This document shows, piece after piece, positions 14,101 to 27,200 of a DNA stretch of 64,000 bases (its first letter is position 1; the number at the start of each line of letters is the position of its first letter). The position numbers and the translations under genes are program-made. This DNA is from Aptenodytes patagonicus (taxonomy: Eukaryota; Chordata; Aves; Sphenisciformes; Spheniscidae), in the NCBI RefSeq assembly GCF_965638725.1, contig NC_134959.1, positions 16,333,917 to 16,397,916 on the forward strand, in the 5' to 3' direction. Under the pieces are notes generated by a model. The model saw nothing but the letters and a program-made list of their open reading frames with translations, was not told the DNA's origin and made no database searches.

Positions 14101-17100
14101 CCTCCCCTCGTGACCATGGCTGCTCCAAAACCTCTGTTCTAACACAACAGCCAACTTATTGACCAACACCAAGATGGTCGCAAGTACAGAAAGCAGCTCT
14201 GGCAGGCACCGTAGCTAGATTACCAGAAACCATTACCTGCAAGAGGTAGTCGCCCACCATGGGTCTAATCCCCTTTTAAATTAGCAGAGAAAATTGTTTT
14301 CAGTGTCTCATTTTCCTTCCCCCCTCACTGCTACATGTCAACAAAACCAACAGCAAAGCCCTACAGAAAAGCTAGCTAGCCTTCCTACAGGCCAGAAGGT
14401 ATTTCCCTCTCAAGGTCTGCAACCCTGCAAGCAGGGCACATGACTGCTTAGCTAGAGTAAAGTACTTCATTTAAACTGATTGTGATCTACCTTTTCAAAT
14501 CTACTCAGTGAACTATGAGGATAAAGAAAATGATTTTTCTTTCCACCCTGGAAGAGTTTAAAATGAGAACTTTAACATGATAATAAATATGATGAAATAA
14601 ACATCTCAAAATGAGAACTCATACATCACCATTTTAGTTTATTTCCAGTTTAGCTTTCATTTGTTTCTCCAGTTGTCTTAGAAATCAAGCCTTCTTTCTC
14701 TCTCCCAATAAAAAAAATATTTAAATCAGGAAGTATGCATTATTATTTTTATTTTACATCTACAGCGATACCTAATAATTTTTTCTACCTATTTTAAATT
14801 CTAAATACTTTAATTACAAATTACATTATTGTATTTCTACTGCGAACAGCATTTCATTTTGCTTGGATGACAACAGTAACAACCACACAGGCATCTATGT
14901 AGTAAGTACCCTGGTTATTATGAAAAAGCCAAAGAAACCCACTGGACTTGTATGCTTTTGAAAGCAGTACCTAATTATTTCAATATAGAAACAGCATCCT
15001 TCAGGCCAAGACTGGCTTGAAGAAAGACGGCCATTGTTTTCGTTATTTAAATGAAATAAAGTTCTCCTGCTAGAATAGATGTATGGTTGTCGGCATCGGG
15101 AAGGTTTTAACTGGAAGTGATTTACAGTTTAATAACTGTTTAATAACAGTTAATTACTGTTTAAAAACAGCTACAGAGCTTTGTCACTCTCACCTGGCAT
15201 TGGGAAAAGGCCAGGAGTCCCTCCAAGCAGTGGCCATTTTGCAGGTTGATGTCAAGAATATCCCAGAAGTCCAAATCCTTTAGCAGGTGCTAAAAGAAGA
15301 GGTGGAAAATTATCCTTTGCATCTGACAGACCTGTTTGGAAATGGTTTTTGTTTTTATTGTCAACTGTTTTAAAACAGACAGTAAAATCTGCTTTTTTGT
15401 GTACAGGACACTCTCTTAACTATGAGGCTCTAAAAACACCAGGCTTAAGAAATGCCAGTTACCTATCTGAAAACAAGTAGAGAAACATACAGAAACGAGC
15501 ACTGCAGACAAAGCAGTGACACCACACACCAACAGCTACAAATACCTTAGCCTTTATCATCCATAGTGCCCTACTTTAAAAGATGTACAACCACTGAGCT
15601 GCAAGTATAACCTTCCTGTACATGTTTAACAGAGCACACTGACCTGCAGTGTTACTAATCTTAGCATGAGCACACTACAAAGTAAAACTCTCCTCGATAT
15701 TAATGTTAACCTGCACACGCAAGTTAAAACAAACTGACAAATGAAGTGCAATTGGTATGGAAAGTTAAAGCCAGATTTTATTTCTGAGTGATTTTGTCAT
15801 GACAAACAGATGTCATCTGAGACTGGTTCTAAGCAAGGATTTAATCCATGACCATAATGTAGGTCACTAGTTTTGATACAGTTTGCGCCTAGTATTCATT
15901 CCAAGGAATCAGACTCAGCACTAATGTCGATAGCTGTCAAGAGTGTACATGTGGTTTCTTTTTACACTACCATTTAATAGAAGAAAATAATCCAATTAAG
16001 CAGATGTCACAATAAATAGGGAAGTCAGCAAAAATTATTTCAATCATTAAAACAGTATTTAATTTACAACAAAGCACCATACTCTAATCCTATGCATCCA
16101 AGAATATTCATGTTTAAAACCTGAACCGCCCTCACCGTTTCTGCTGCCCTTTTGGTTTTCAATGAGCTTCAGTAACTCAAAAGAATTGCAACCAACTTGG
16201 TAACTAAAAAAGAAAGCTTTGTAGAATGGGAAAAGTTCACAACAGGGGAAGAAAAAAAGCCTTTCTAAAATAGCCAGGTGTTCACCTCAACCCATACCAA
16301 CTTCAAACAGATGCAAGGACAGTAGTTGAATCTGATTTCAGACTAAGGACATGAAAGATGAGCTTTATATTCTTATCCTTTTATAATGTTAGAACGAATT
16401 CATTTTTAGATAAAGAATAGTATACTCCCCTACTCTCCTATTCTTTCACATAAAGTTTGCTCTGAAAATAGCATCACTGAGTTCCAGTCTTTCAACTATT
16501 ATTTGATCACTGCCAAATATTTGCAAGTTCAGATTTTTCCACATCCCACCCATCTACTTGATTGTAGTTCACATGGTATCTACTATGTTTTGTTCTACTT
16601 TTATCAGTAAATGTACTGTGGCAAGTGATCAAGCCAGTCATGAAAACAGAATTAATTACTTTGAAATACCAAACTGAAATAGCATTGGAAGAGCCCCTTA
16701 CAGTCTATCACCCAAATGAAGGTTTCACCTGACAAAGGGGTGACTGGCCTAAGACAGCAATCCTGCTTGGCAGTGGAAGAGGTGGAGGATTACTTAAGGT
16801 ATGGGTGGCAATGCTTGTACATGGCCTTGCATCCTCATGACATTGCGTCTTCAGCTTCAGTTGAAGGATCAGATTGTTCATTTAAACTAAGCCTTGTTGA
16901 ACAAAAGTGGTAAGCAATTCTTCAAAAGACATTAAGAGCACAAGTAGAAGCTTGCAAGAATCTCACTATCCCCTTATCACAAGGGGATCCAAGAATTTCC
17001 CTTAGAGTAGCTCCTAAGATCAAAACAGCACAGATATTCCAAGTCTATAATTTGCATACGTAGCTGGGTTTGGTTTTTTTTTTCTTTTGGAGATGTTCTT

Positions 17101-20100
17101 CTGGATTTTAAACTTTTAATTAAAATAAGTTTATACACCATTATATTACTGAATTCAGTTAAACCAAGAGTTGCATTCTGCTTAACAGACTGATGGATAT
17201 CACTAACTTAAATGCATTTATGCGTACAGTGTTATTAAAACTTAAATACTCAACAGCATTAGCATATGATCAAATACTCACTTTACAACCAAAACCTGTG
17301 AGAGAGCAATTGCCCATTAGGGGACTTGTGTATATGTCCTTATAACATGTCCAGTTCTGTGAAGAATATATGCACCCCACTTCAGGATGCACATGCCCAT
17401 TAATAGACACACTGGCATTTTATACATGAACTTTTGATCTCTAGTGCCTATCATTTATTTACAGATTTATGTGGAATGTACCCAAGCTTATTTGTATCAG
17501 ATTTAAAAGATGTTTGAAGTTCTATTTCAGTGCGAAAAAATATTAATACCTCCAAACATATATTTTCTGGTCTTTGCATAGTCACTTACCAAGTTCAATT
17601 CTACCCAATCCAGGTATTTCCTGCGCTTAACAGAAATACGTCTAACGCCCAGAGGCACACTGTACATCTCAGCTCCCACACTAGGCAGTCATCTACCAGA
17701 TCAGCTGCCTTGTGTGAAACCCTGGTACACTCCTGTTGCTCACACTCAGCAAATATATTCCCAAAAGCTTTAACTATGAGAGCCAGTGCATCCTCCACAG
17801 GCATGTTATGATGCACTACAGAGAAGATATAGCTGGCTTTATCATCAAGCTTGTGTTTTCATCTACTTCACACATTTACAGAAAGATAGAAGAATATAGC
17901 TGTTAAGTCTGTGCAATATAACTGAGATACTTAGAGCCTTCAGTTCAGTATTGATATAGCCCTCCTGTACACGCAGAGGTTAGCTTTGATTCAGCACCAG
18001 TATATGAACTTCATTTGAAATATAAGTGAAAAGTTGTAATTTCTCTTTCCCACTCTCAAAACATTATTCATCATTCATGATCTAAAGCTAAAACTGAGAT
18101 GAAGATTCTCAATTCCATACAAAGACTTTCACAGACACCTATACCTGAAATAATAGGATTAGTACAGATTTTTTTTTTTTCCTTAATTTCAGAGTATTTT
18201 TTACCTAACTGCAGAACAGGGCAGTTACTTTCCCCTCCAGGAGAAACTGCCTTTTTACTATTGTGTTCTTGATATAAGAAAAGATGCAAAATTTGTAAAT
18301 TTACAATAAAAAGTTCTGAAACAAACACAGAAAAACTTTAAGAAGGATTTTGATTCATTTACATAGAATCAATGCAAGAAAGTGAAATTTTAATTAAGCA
18401 ATTTCAATATAACTTCCTATCATTAATTATTATATGTGACAGTTTGTTGCATGCATTTTATGCCATTTAAGCAGCAATTGAGGACAGATTAATCACGCCA
18501 TGTATTATGAATTATTAGAAGTTAATTCAGTGAGCTATTTCAAAGCTGTCTCATTTTAACTAGGTCAAATTCTGTTATGAAGAATGCAATGAATCAGCGT
18601 TTAAAATTTTAATGGGTTGAAAGAAATTTAAACTGTGGTTCTGAATGGGAACTATTTTAAGTGACATCTCAAACAAGCTAAACTTTCTTTTGATAGCATA
18701 ATGAAGCATGATCGCAGTCCAAGAGGAAAGTGCTACATTGGTCTGTTCAAGAATACAAACCCCTCATTTTTAACTTCTTGGAGTGCATGTGTGAGATCTG
18801 ACTTACATAAGGTATATTATTTCCACCACAAGACCAGGTTCTTGTAACTGTTTGCCTATAACTCTAGCATATTCCCCTGAAGAAAAGAGCAGCTGGTTAT
18901 ATACAAATAAAAGTCTGTCATTGTTTCCCATTGCTGTGCTGTTGTCGCCATCTTGTATGTGCCAGAAGCCACAAGTATCAAGTCCAGCGTTGTGAGGTGT
19001 AAAAAACCCCACAAAACAGTGTGTTCATTGATCAGATACACCTTCTACAATATCAGGAAGTAACAGTGATCTCTATTTTAAGCTACATGGAGAAAAATTT
19101 GAAATTATTTGTCAAAGTATAGTAGGAAGCTGTAATATACATAAAAGGAAGTTTTTTTAGTTAGCGATTCCTGCTTGATCATGTTTTAGTGCTAGATTTG
19201 AGAGTGAAATACACTGATTATTGAAGTTATTTATATTTAGCATTTGATTTTATCTCATCATCCTAGTATACTGGGAAATAGTCAACTGAGAAGAATACAG
19301 TCTATTATGAACTATTATACTGGCATTAGTGTAGTTTTGTTAGTAGCCTGTTTTTTGAAAAAAATACTGAAGATAAAGAGCACAAAAATTAAGAGTAGTG
19401 ATCCATATGTTCTGAGGATAGATGCCAAACATTATCCTTTAAGAATTTTACTGATATCTTGATTTTAGTCTTTTACACTTGGAAGATCACATTTCTTACT
19501 GGTAACAATATGGAGCGATGAAAGTCACTAGCTCCATTTGCTTCACCAATAAGAAAAAGCTTGCTAACACTGCTCCTGAAATTACCAGTGGGACAGTAGA
19601 CAGTCAAGGAAGAATTATGGCTTCTTTTTCATATACTGTAGTACATCTACTTTTTTTAAACAATTCTAAAAGTGTTTCATTTACATAAAGCAACATATTT
19701 GACTTAAAACAACTGAAAACAAATTGATTTGTCAGCTTCAATTATTTAATTGGTTCAAAAAATTAGAAGTCAATTTACAACCTGCTCTGATTATCCCACA
19801 TGATCTTTGCATTTCAGGCACATTAACCAATCCAGCTGCAGCAGCTGTAGTTCTTCCTATCTGGATTTCAAGTCTCTACTACTGACTAAACATTTCAATA
19901 GAACACTAAGCCATAATAGTGGCAGAGAATTTCCAACTCATTTGAAGAGATTATGTACCACTACACTTCTGCAACACTCCATGAACTGAAACAGAAAGTC
20001 TCTGGTGTATTCCCAATCATATTTGAGCATCAGAAGGGGATATGTTAAATATGGAGGTCAGTGAGGAAGAAGGGAATTAAATATTGTATTGAATTCTGGT

Positions 20101-23100
20101 GCTGTAAATGCAAAGAAAAGGAACTGTCTCAGCTTAAAATTAATTTTGTTAATTCTGTTATTAGAAGATGTGTGAAGGCAGAATATATGATGTACGTTTC
20201 CTAAAAGTTTCAAATGGATTAAATACATAGGAAAGTGATACCAATAACAAATTTGGTTTAAAACACTTCGCTACAGGGAGGAAGAGAGAAATGAAAGTTA
20301 GAATATCAAAGCAGCAATAAGGAATTGAAAAGAGCTACAGTTTAGATTTCCAGTTCTACTTTTAGTAGGTCTAGATTAAGAGACCACAAAATCTAACCAA
20401 ATGCTGCAAGGTGGCCTTTAAAACACAAAAGAGAAGTTATGATTGGATTAAGATCAGACTTAATTCTCAAGTCAATTTTTTTTTTAAGAACCTAGACAGG
20501 TACCTCATGACTATCATACTCCAAAGGCTGGCAGATGCACAGAAATTTTAGGACTAACTAGAAGTATTAAGGAGATCCAGAAACATTAAATAGGCACGAT
20601 CTTCAAACATTATCTACATTTTGCAGGGTCACATTTTTGAACTGGGTTACACTTACCTATGTAATTACCATTGCTGTAATAGAATTAGCTGAAAAAATCT
20701 TAATAGAAACCTACTTTTGCTCCTTGCTGATGGCAACAATGACAGTCAGAAGGTGTGTCATTCTTTCTGCATCTGCTGGTAGAACTGCAGGTATAGCTTC
20801 TCTCTACAATCATCCCTGGTGCAGTCACCTGCAACCAAAGGAAAAAGCAATTAAGCAACAGCACAGACTGCAAAGCTATATTAGAACATTACCAAGTCTT
20901 CACTACTCTACCATTTAACAATACTGTCAAAAATGATAAAAATAGTTCTTTGAAGCAAAGGGGGTTTTTTCCCCTTTTCTTTTTCCCTGAGGAAATTTGT
21001 TAGACATGCAAGAAGGCATACGAAACATGGTTAAACTTAGCTGCAGACTTCTTGGAATTAATCTACTGAGAACAGCTATTCATCTATTCCAACCCACAGA
21101 GGATTATTTTTGTCCCATTCTCTCCCGAACTTTCTTCCATTTTCATGCTGGGACTCCAATCTCACTCCAAGGGAAGGCAGTAAGAGGCTAGGAAAAGCTA
21201 CCAGACTGCTTTTTTTTTTTGCTATAGCCAGACACCAGGAGCTAAACTGGAACATTTTTCAGCTGTGTTACAGAACACCTTTCCTAAACACTAAGAGCCA
21301 TGTTGAAAAAATACTCACACTGGACACACACCAATGTAGGAGTCACCAGAAATGAGCTTGCTTGCCTATCTCCAACATACAGCCACCTTCCAATTGTTTT
21401 GGATCTGCAAAATATACACAGTTCTTCCTCACAGGATGTTTTGCACTCCCTAACTCACTCAAGAGATTTTTGCAGGTAAGGATTCATTTTCCTCTTTTGA
21501 ACTGAGTGTAGTATGTTCACACCACTAATTCTCAAACATGAACCACTTCTAGTTCCTAGTCACATATCACATCACAGCCCCACCCCAAAAAAATGGACAC
21601 TCATGAGCTGCAGCCCTGAGAAGTAAGCCCTGCCATCACAGCCTGCTCTACAGCCTCAGTGCCAGATAAACCCACCAACTGCCAGAAAAGATGATACTGT
21701 AAACAAATCTTTCAGAATTTTACTTTGGTGCAAGGTGGTAGTAATACAGACCATCTACTGCCTACCGTAATCCACACCTTCCACTTCTGCTCATTTCAAT
21801 AACTGGCTGAATTTTTCAAATGCTGAACATGGATATACAGCATTTTATTGCCATGACCTTGTCAAAACAAATTAAGAGGCAAAAACACCAGGAAAAACAG
21901 TAATAGTCACATTCTGCTAAACTAGTCTTCACAATCTTCCTAGCAGTCTTAAAGGAGGAATAAAGCAATGAATGTAATTCCAGGTCTATTGCTCACTGAC
22001 TTGCCTGTGCAAAAGACCAGGTAGTTAATCAAGCAACATCCCTCTTGTATCTTCTTGGAAGAACTCGGGCTGAGTACAGGTAAATCCATAAGTGATCCTG
22101 CAATTCAATTAGCAATTATTCCTCGCACAGATCTTCCCACATGCTACAACATTCACACCATTCGTTAACTTGTCCTAGATATCATGGGATTAACAACTTC
22201 TTTAGACAGTGACAGAAAACTCTTTCACAAATATTCTTCTCTACCCTGAAGGGAAGTACCTATGTATTTTTGCCATTGAGTTCTACAAGGGATTAAATTT
22301 ATTTCTCACATTCCTACACTCAGCTTCTTTCTATTATCTAAGTCCTTTTATTGGGCAGATTTTCCCATACAGCTAATGAAAATACGGGTCTCATTGTCAA
22401 AACCTTTTTCCCCTCCACCACAGGAATCTATGGTAAGCAATTCTTAAAGAATCTGCAATGGCAAAGTTCCAGCATAATGGCCTGTGATAAACATCTACCT
22501 GGTCTGCTGGTGATACACAAAAATGCTGCAGTAGAAAACCAGACCAGGGATCTTTTTCACCTAATCCTAGTGTAGCTTGTAATACAAGCTCCTCAATAGT
22601 GGGGTCCTGCCATACTCCCACATTTTATAAATTTGCTGGATTGCATCCACATATTCAAATGCAACTTGTGTTCCCAAGTGTGCTGTTATACCTGGATATA
22701 CCTGCCAGCTTTCCCTGGGACATGGTACTCTTTGTCCTACTGGCTATGACAGCCTTTTTGCTGCACTAAGAATTAATCTTTCTCTATCAGCTTTCAGAGG
22801 CCACAAAACAGAAACATGCTATTTAATAATCTACACCACAATTTGTGAGCCTTATTCAGCAATTCAAGCCTCAACATGTATCCCAGATCCACCAGAGTGG
22901 TACCTCCTGAAGATAACCAGAGAGCTATGATTTTTCTATAATGATTTAAGGCTATTACCACTAGACCTTGAAGGGACACTGACAAGTATTATGAACTTGT
23001 TTGTCAACTATAGATGAAAGTGCATGCTCTAAGAAGGAATAGGAGCTAGTTACAATTCTTACCTTTTTAGGAATACTGGTATCTCATACTAATCTTCTTT

Positions 23101-23659
23101 CCCTGTTGAATGCTCATATTGCTGCCCAAATAGCTCTTCAAAGCTAAGGAGAAAACATGTTTTGAATGCACTCTTCAAGTTAAAATAAAGGCCAGTTCAT
23201 GCAAAATATTTTTTCTTCCATGCTTATGGGGGGGTTTAAATAAATCACACATATCAATTTTCAAAATACTAAGTGTAAGGGAATGCTGATAATTGAATGT
23301 GTATGTTTCACCAAGATTGAACTGATGCAGAAGACTGTTCCCCACAACTCTTACAAGCTCATTTGGCATTAGCAGCTAGTTGCTTTTCTTGCTAGTCTGC
23401 ATCTTCTGTTCCTCCCAGCATCTCCAGTTATCTCCTCTAGTTATCATGCCACATAAGTTTTTCATATTCCATGGGTATATAAAGCATCCTTTTACTAAAT
23501 ATAGACCAGGCTAATAAAATTAGGTTTTTGAAATCTATTTTTTGCTTTCCTAGAGGGGTAAAAGGCACATAAGCCTGGCACAATGTTTCAACTCCAGATT
23601 TTAAATAAATTAGCCTTCTTTAGAAGACTACCTTCTTCAGCACTGAAACTTTTCTTTTA
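14101..23659. other. Intergenic AT-rich non-coding DNA
   Basis: No supported exon on either strand. Scattered homopolymers occur, such as poly(T) near 18170 and 21211. The interval around 18340-18760 is rich in TAAT-type homeodomain core motifs and could be a conserved non-coding element, but this needs alignment. A hairpin-forming AACTGTT/AACAGTT cluster lies at 15124-15170 and an ATCCCCTT/AAGGGGAT inverted repeat at 16968-16988. Confidence 0.5.
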
Positions 23660-23664
23660 GCTTA

Positions 23665-24256
23665 TGTCCTGGTTTCGGCAGGGATAGAGTTAATTTCCTT
23701 CCTAGTAGCTGGTGCAGTGCTGTGTTTTGGATTTGGGGTGAGAACAATGTTGATAACACACCGATGGTTTAGTTGTTGCTAGGTAGTGTTTACACTAGTC
23801 AAGGACTTTTCAGCTTCCCATGCTCTACCGACTGAGAAGGCTGGAGGTGCACAAGAAGCTGGGAGGGGGCACAGCCAGGACAGCTGACCCCAACTGGCCA
23901 CAGGGACATTCCATACCATGGGACGTCATGCTCAGTATATAAAGCTCGGGGAAGAAGAAGGAAGGGGGGGACGTTTGGAGTGATGGCGTTTGTCTTCCCA
24001 AGTAACCATTACGCATGATGGAGCCCTGCTTTCCTGGAGATGGCTGAACACCTGCCTGCCGATGGGAAGGAGTGAATGAATTCCTTGTTTTGCTTTGCTT
24101 GCGTGCGCAGCTTTTGCTTTACCTATTAAACTGTCTTTATCTCAACCCACGAGTTTTCTCACTTTTACCCTTCCGATTCTCTCCCCCATCCCACCAGGGG
24201 GGAGTGAGCACGCGGCTGCGTGGTGCTCAGTTGCCGACTGAGGTTAAACCACGACA
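23665..24256 (+). mobile_element. Solo LTR of an endogenous retrovirus, copy 1
   Basis: This 592-bp block starts TGTCCTGG and ends CCACGACA, the TG...CA ends of a retroviral LTR. It is flanked by a perfect 5-bp target-site duplication GCTTA (23660-23664 and 24257-24261). Inside are a TATA box (TATATAAAG, 23936-23944) and an ATTAAA poly(A) signal (24125-24130), so transcription would run on the + strand. No gag, pol or env sequence is attached, so this is a solo LTR left by recombination. A 5-bp duplication is typical of ERVL-class elements; the class is an inference. A close relative lies at 46133-46727. Confidence 0.92.
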
Positions 24257-24261
24257 GCTTA

Positions 24262-27200
24262 CAAATTCAAAGACTTAATCAAAATGAGAATATTTAGAAC
24301 AACTGGCAAAATCATTAGTTGCAATTCAAGAAAACATATTTCGGCAAGATAAGATTATTCCAACACACCACCTACATCAGACATCTGTGGACTAGCCAGT
24401 TAAATTGCTGAAGAGAATATATATCCTAGTGAGGTCCTTTTGCTCTTGAAATTAAGGTATCCTATGTTGAAAACCACTCTCATACTTTGGATTGTAAGCA
24501 CTTGCAAGATCTTTGGTAAACAGACAAGACAGAATGGGTGAAATAAAGCCTTATATTACATCCCTAATTTTTATATCCATGTATTTTTATTCCTATTCTA
24601 CAGATTGGAAAATAATCAGCAGTAATTGAGGGTTATTTGTTGTAACTATTTGCAATAGTAAAAAATGGACAGGTATTTCATTTCATATGGTTATCCTTAC
24701 ATTTAAAGTTAAATTTTAAGTAACAATTTAAGCCATTTACAGATGTAAAAATAAAAAAAAAAATATCACAGGTGAGAGATCAAGTTGCAAATAGATGGCC
24801 AACCTGTTAAAATTAGGCCAAATGCAAGTTAGTTTTGTGCTCAATACAATGATATTCCTGTCAAGCTGTGCATCTCATTCTTTTAAATAACTCCCTAGTA
24901 GTTCATAAAAAAGCCTCACTTACCTTCAAGGGTCATTATAATAAAGGTTCTTAAAGGACATCACCTAATCCCATTCCAACATTTCTCTAAACTGTATGAG
25001 TAAAAAATTAATAACGTGAAATTTATTCAACCATAGCTTGAGCTGAGTTAGATGTTAAAACTTTTGAGAACTTTTCTTCAAGCTTATTTTTAGAACTATA
25101 AACTATGAAAAACAAAAAGTTAGAAAATAGTACATTCCAGGCAATTTGATTATGCACTCAGCATCGTCTATATAGCTAGAATTAGTTTTACTGGAAAGTA
25201 AGTTTCTCTTACCACTAATAGAAAGAAAAAATTAAGGAAAAAGATAATAATTACAGAATCCTCAAAAATTGCAGGATGACTCCAGAACAGATAAAATATG
25301 CACATACGCATTCTGAAAAAGAACAGGAGAAAAGCCCTGTTTGCTCTTGAAACAAAGCATAATATGGAACAACATAAACTTTCCAAAAAAATAAGTATCT
25401 AGAATCAAGCCTGTAAACCATAAAAGTTGTCGATTCAAATCGTTACAAGAACATCCACTCTTTTTGCCATGGACTTAAACTCAGTAGCCAGGTACCCATA
25501 ACAGACAGTGCTTTGGAATTCAGTCTCAAAGAGTAGAGTCTAGAATTTGGTAGGCTTTGAGGCATGAGATATTTTTCTTAGATATTTTATCTATTTATAT
25601 GTCCAGATGACTATTAAAATTAATATATATTCCTGCTATAGCCTTACAAATATTTTTCTGTTAAACACATAGGATGTTCAAAGCCTTAGAAAAATTTCTA
25701 TTTATGCTACTGAAAGTTTCTTACCTATTCAGATCTTCAAAATCCTTTGAATAATCACCTTGGGAAGAATGATTCTTCTGACATGATTTGTAAGGATTTA
25801 TACTAAAAGATGTAAGAATATGAGTTTAGGTATATGTTACCAGAAAAGTCTTCTAAAAGCTAGAATAATACAAATTTTTAAACAATGATAAAATAAGCAC
25901 ATTTAATAGATTTTCATACTACTTTTTTTTTTTTTAAAGAGTGTCATTATATCAAATAAAAGTGATGTACTATTTCTCCTTTACCACTCTTTCATTAACA
26001 AACTCCAGGTAGATGTGAAAAGGTCATGTTTCCTTGTTTGGGTTTGCCTAACCAACTGAATGCCTTATGGTAAAGCAGCTCAGTCAGTTCCTCCTGACAT
26101 TGTTTAAAGAAAGCTTAAAAAAGTACACTGACATCACAACAGTCATTGCAAAAATTTGTAACCACAGTGAGACATTTTAAGCCAAGATTTCTGCTTACAC
26201 AAGATCCTTCTAAAGCTTTTGCTTCATCCATTTTTCCCTTGAGTAAAGAGGTACTGAGCAGTTTACAGTAGGAAGTGCCTTTGTTAAGCATCAGCAGCCT
26301 ACAGGATCTAAAGTGACTTATGTTAGTATTTCATTTATTTGCTTCCCATAATAAGATATGGCACTTGTACATCACTTACACATTCTAAATTAAGCATGTT
26401 TTTCAATTACAGTATCGAAGTTAGACCTTACTGAAAAGCTACATCCTGAACTCACCATATGAACTTGATGTAAGACAAACTTGTACATACTTGCTTACTC
26501 TGGCCTGTACCAAGAAATGCCTTCCATGAGTACAGCTTTGTTAGGAAAGAAGTCAGTTACCTTTTTTGTTTCCCCCCCCCTTTTTTTATATTTCTGTTGC
26601 AGTGGTTATAAGGATTCTCCAAAACAGAGCTGGGATATGTTGTGCTCTATTTGTACTAATTACTGGACTTCCCAAAGATCCTATGTTCTAAGACAAGAGA
26701 CGTAGAGAGGATGGTGCAGAGGAAGACTATCTAATGCACGTATTGATGCAGACAAATGTATGATAGCCCTAGGGGTGTTTGGTTTTGTTTTTTAAAGGCA
26801 CTGATAACCTAACTGAGCACAAATAATTAAAGACAAAGAATCCATTTAGCTTCTATATTTTATCTAGAAACATTGTGTTTTTCCTCAAAAGATGATTAAC
26901 CAAAAGCCTCAAGAGAAATTATCTCCCACTTCTCTGGTGTAACTGCAATACTATAGAGAGAAGAGCAAGGAAAGTTCACTGAACAGAAGGATTGTCATGT
27001 TATTTCAAAATATGCTCTTTTGGAAGCAGGTATGGGATGGAGCAATGTGAGAGAAAAAACATAACCAGACTTGTGTGCTTGTGGTTATTTTGTTTGCTTT
27101 TAATAAGAAGCACTTATGCTTACAAGGAATCACTGTTTTGCAAAAGTAGTATCCAACCTTAAGAGTACAGAACAAGCAGACAGTTGAATGCAAACTACCC

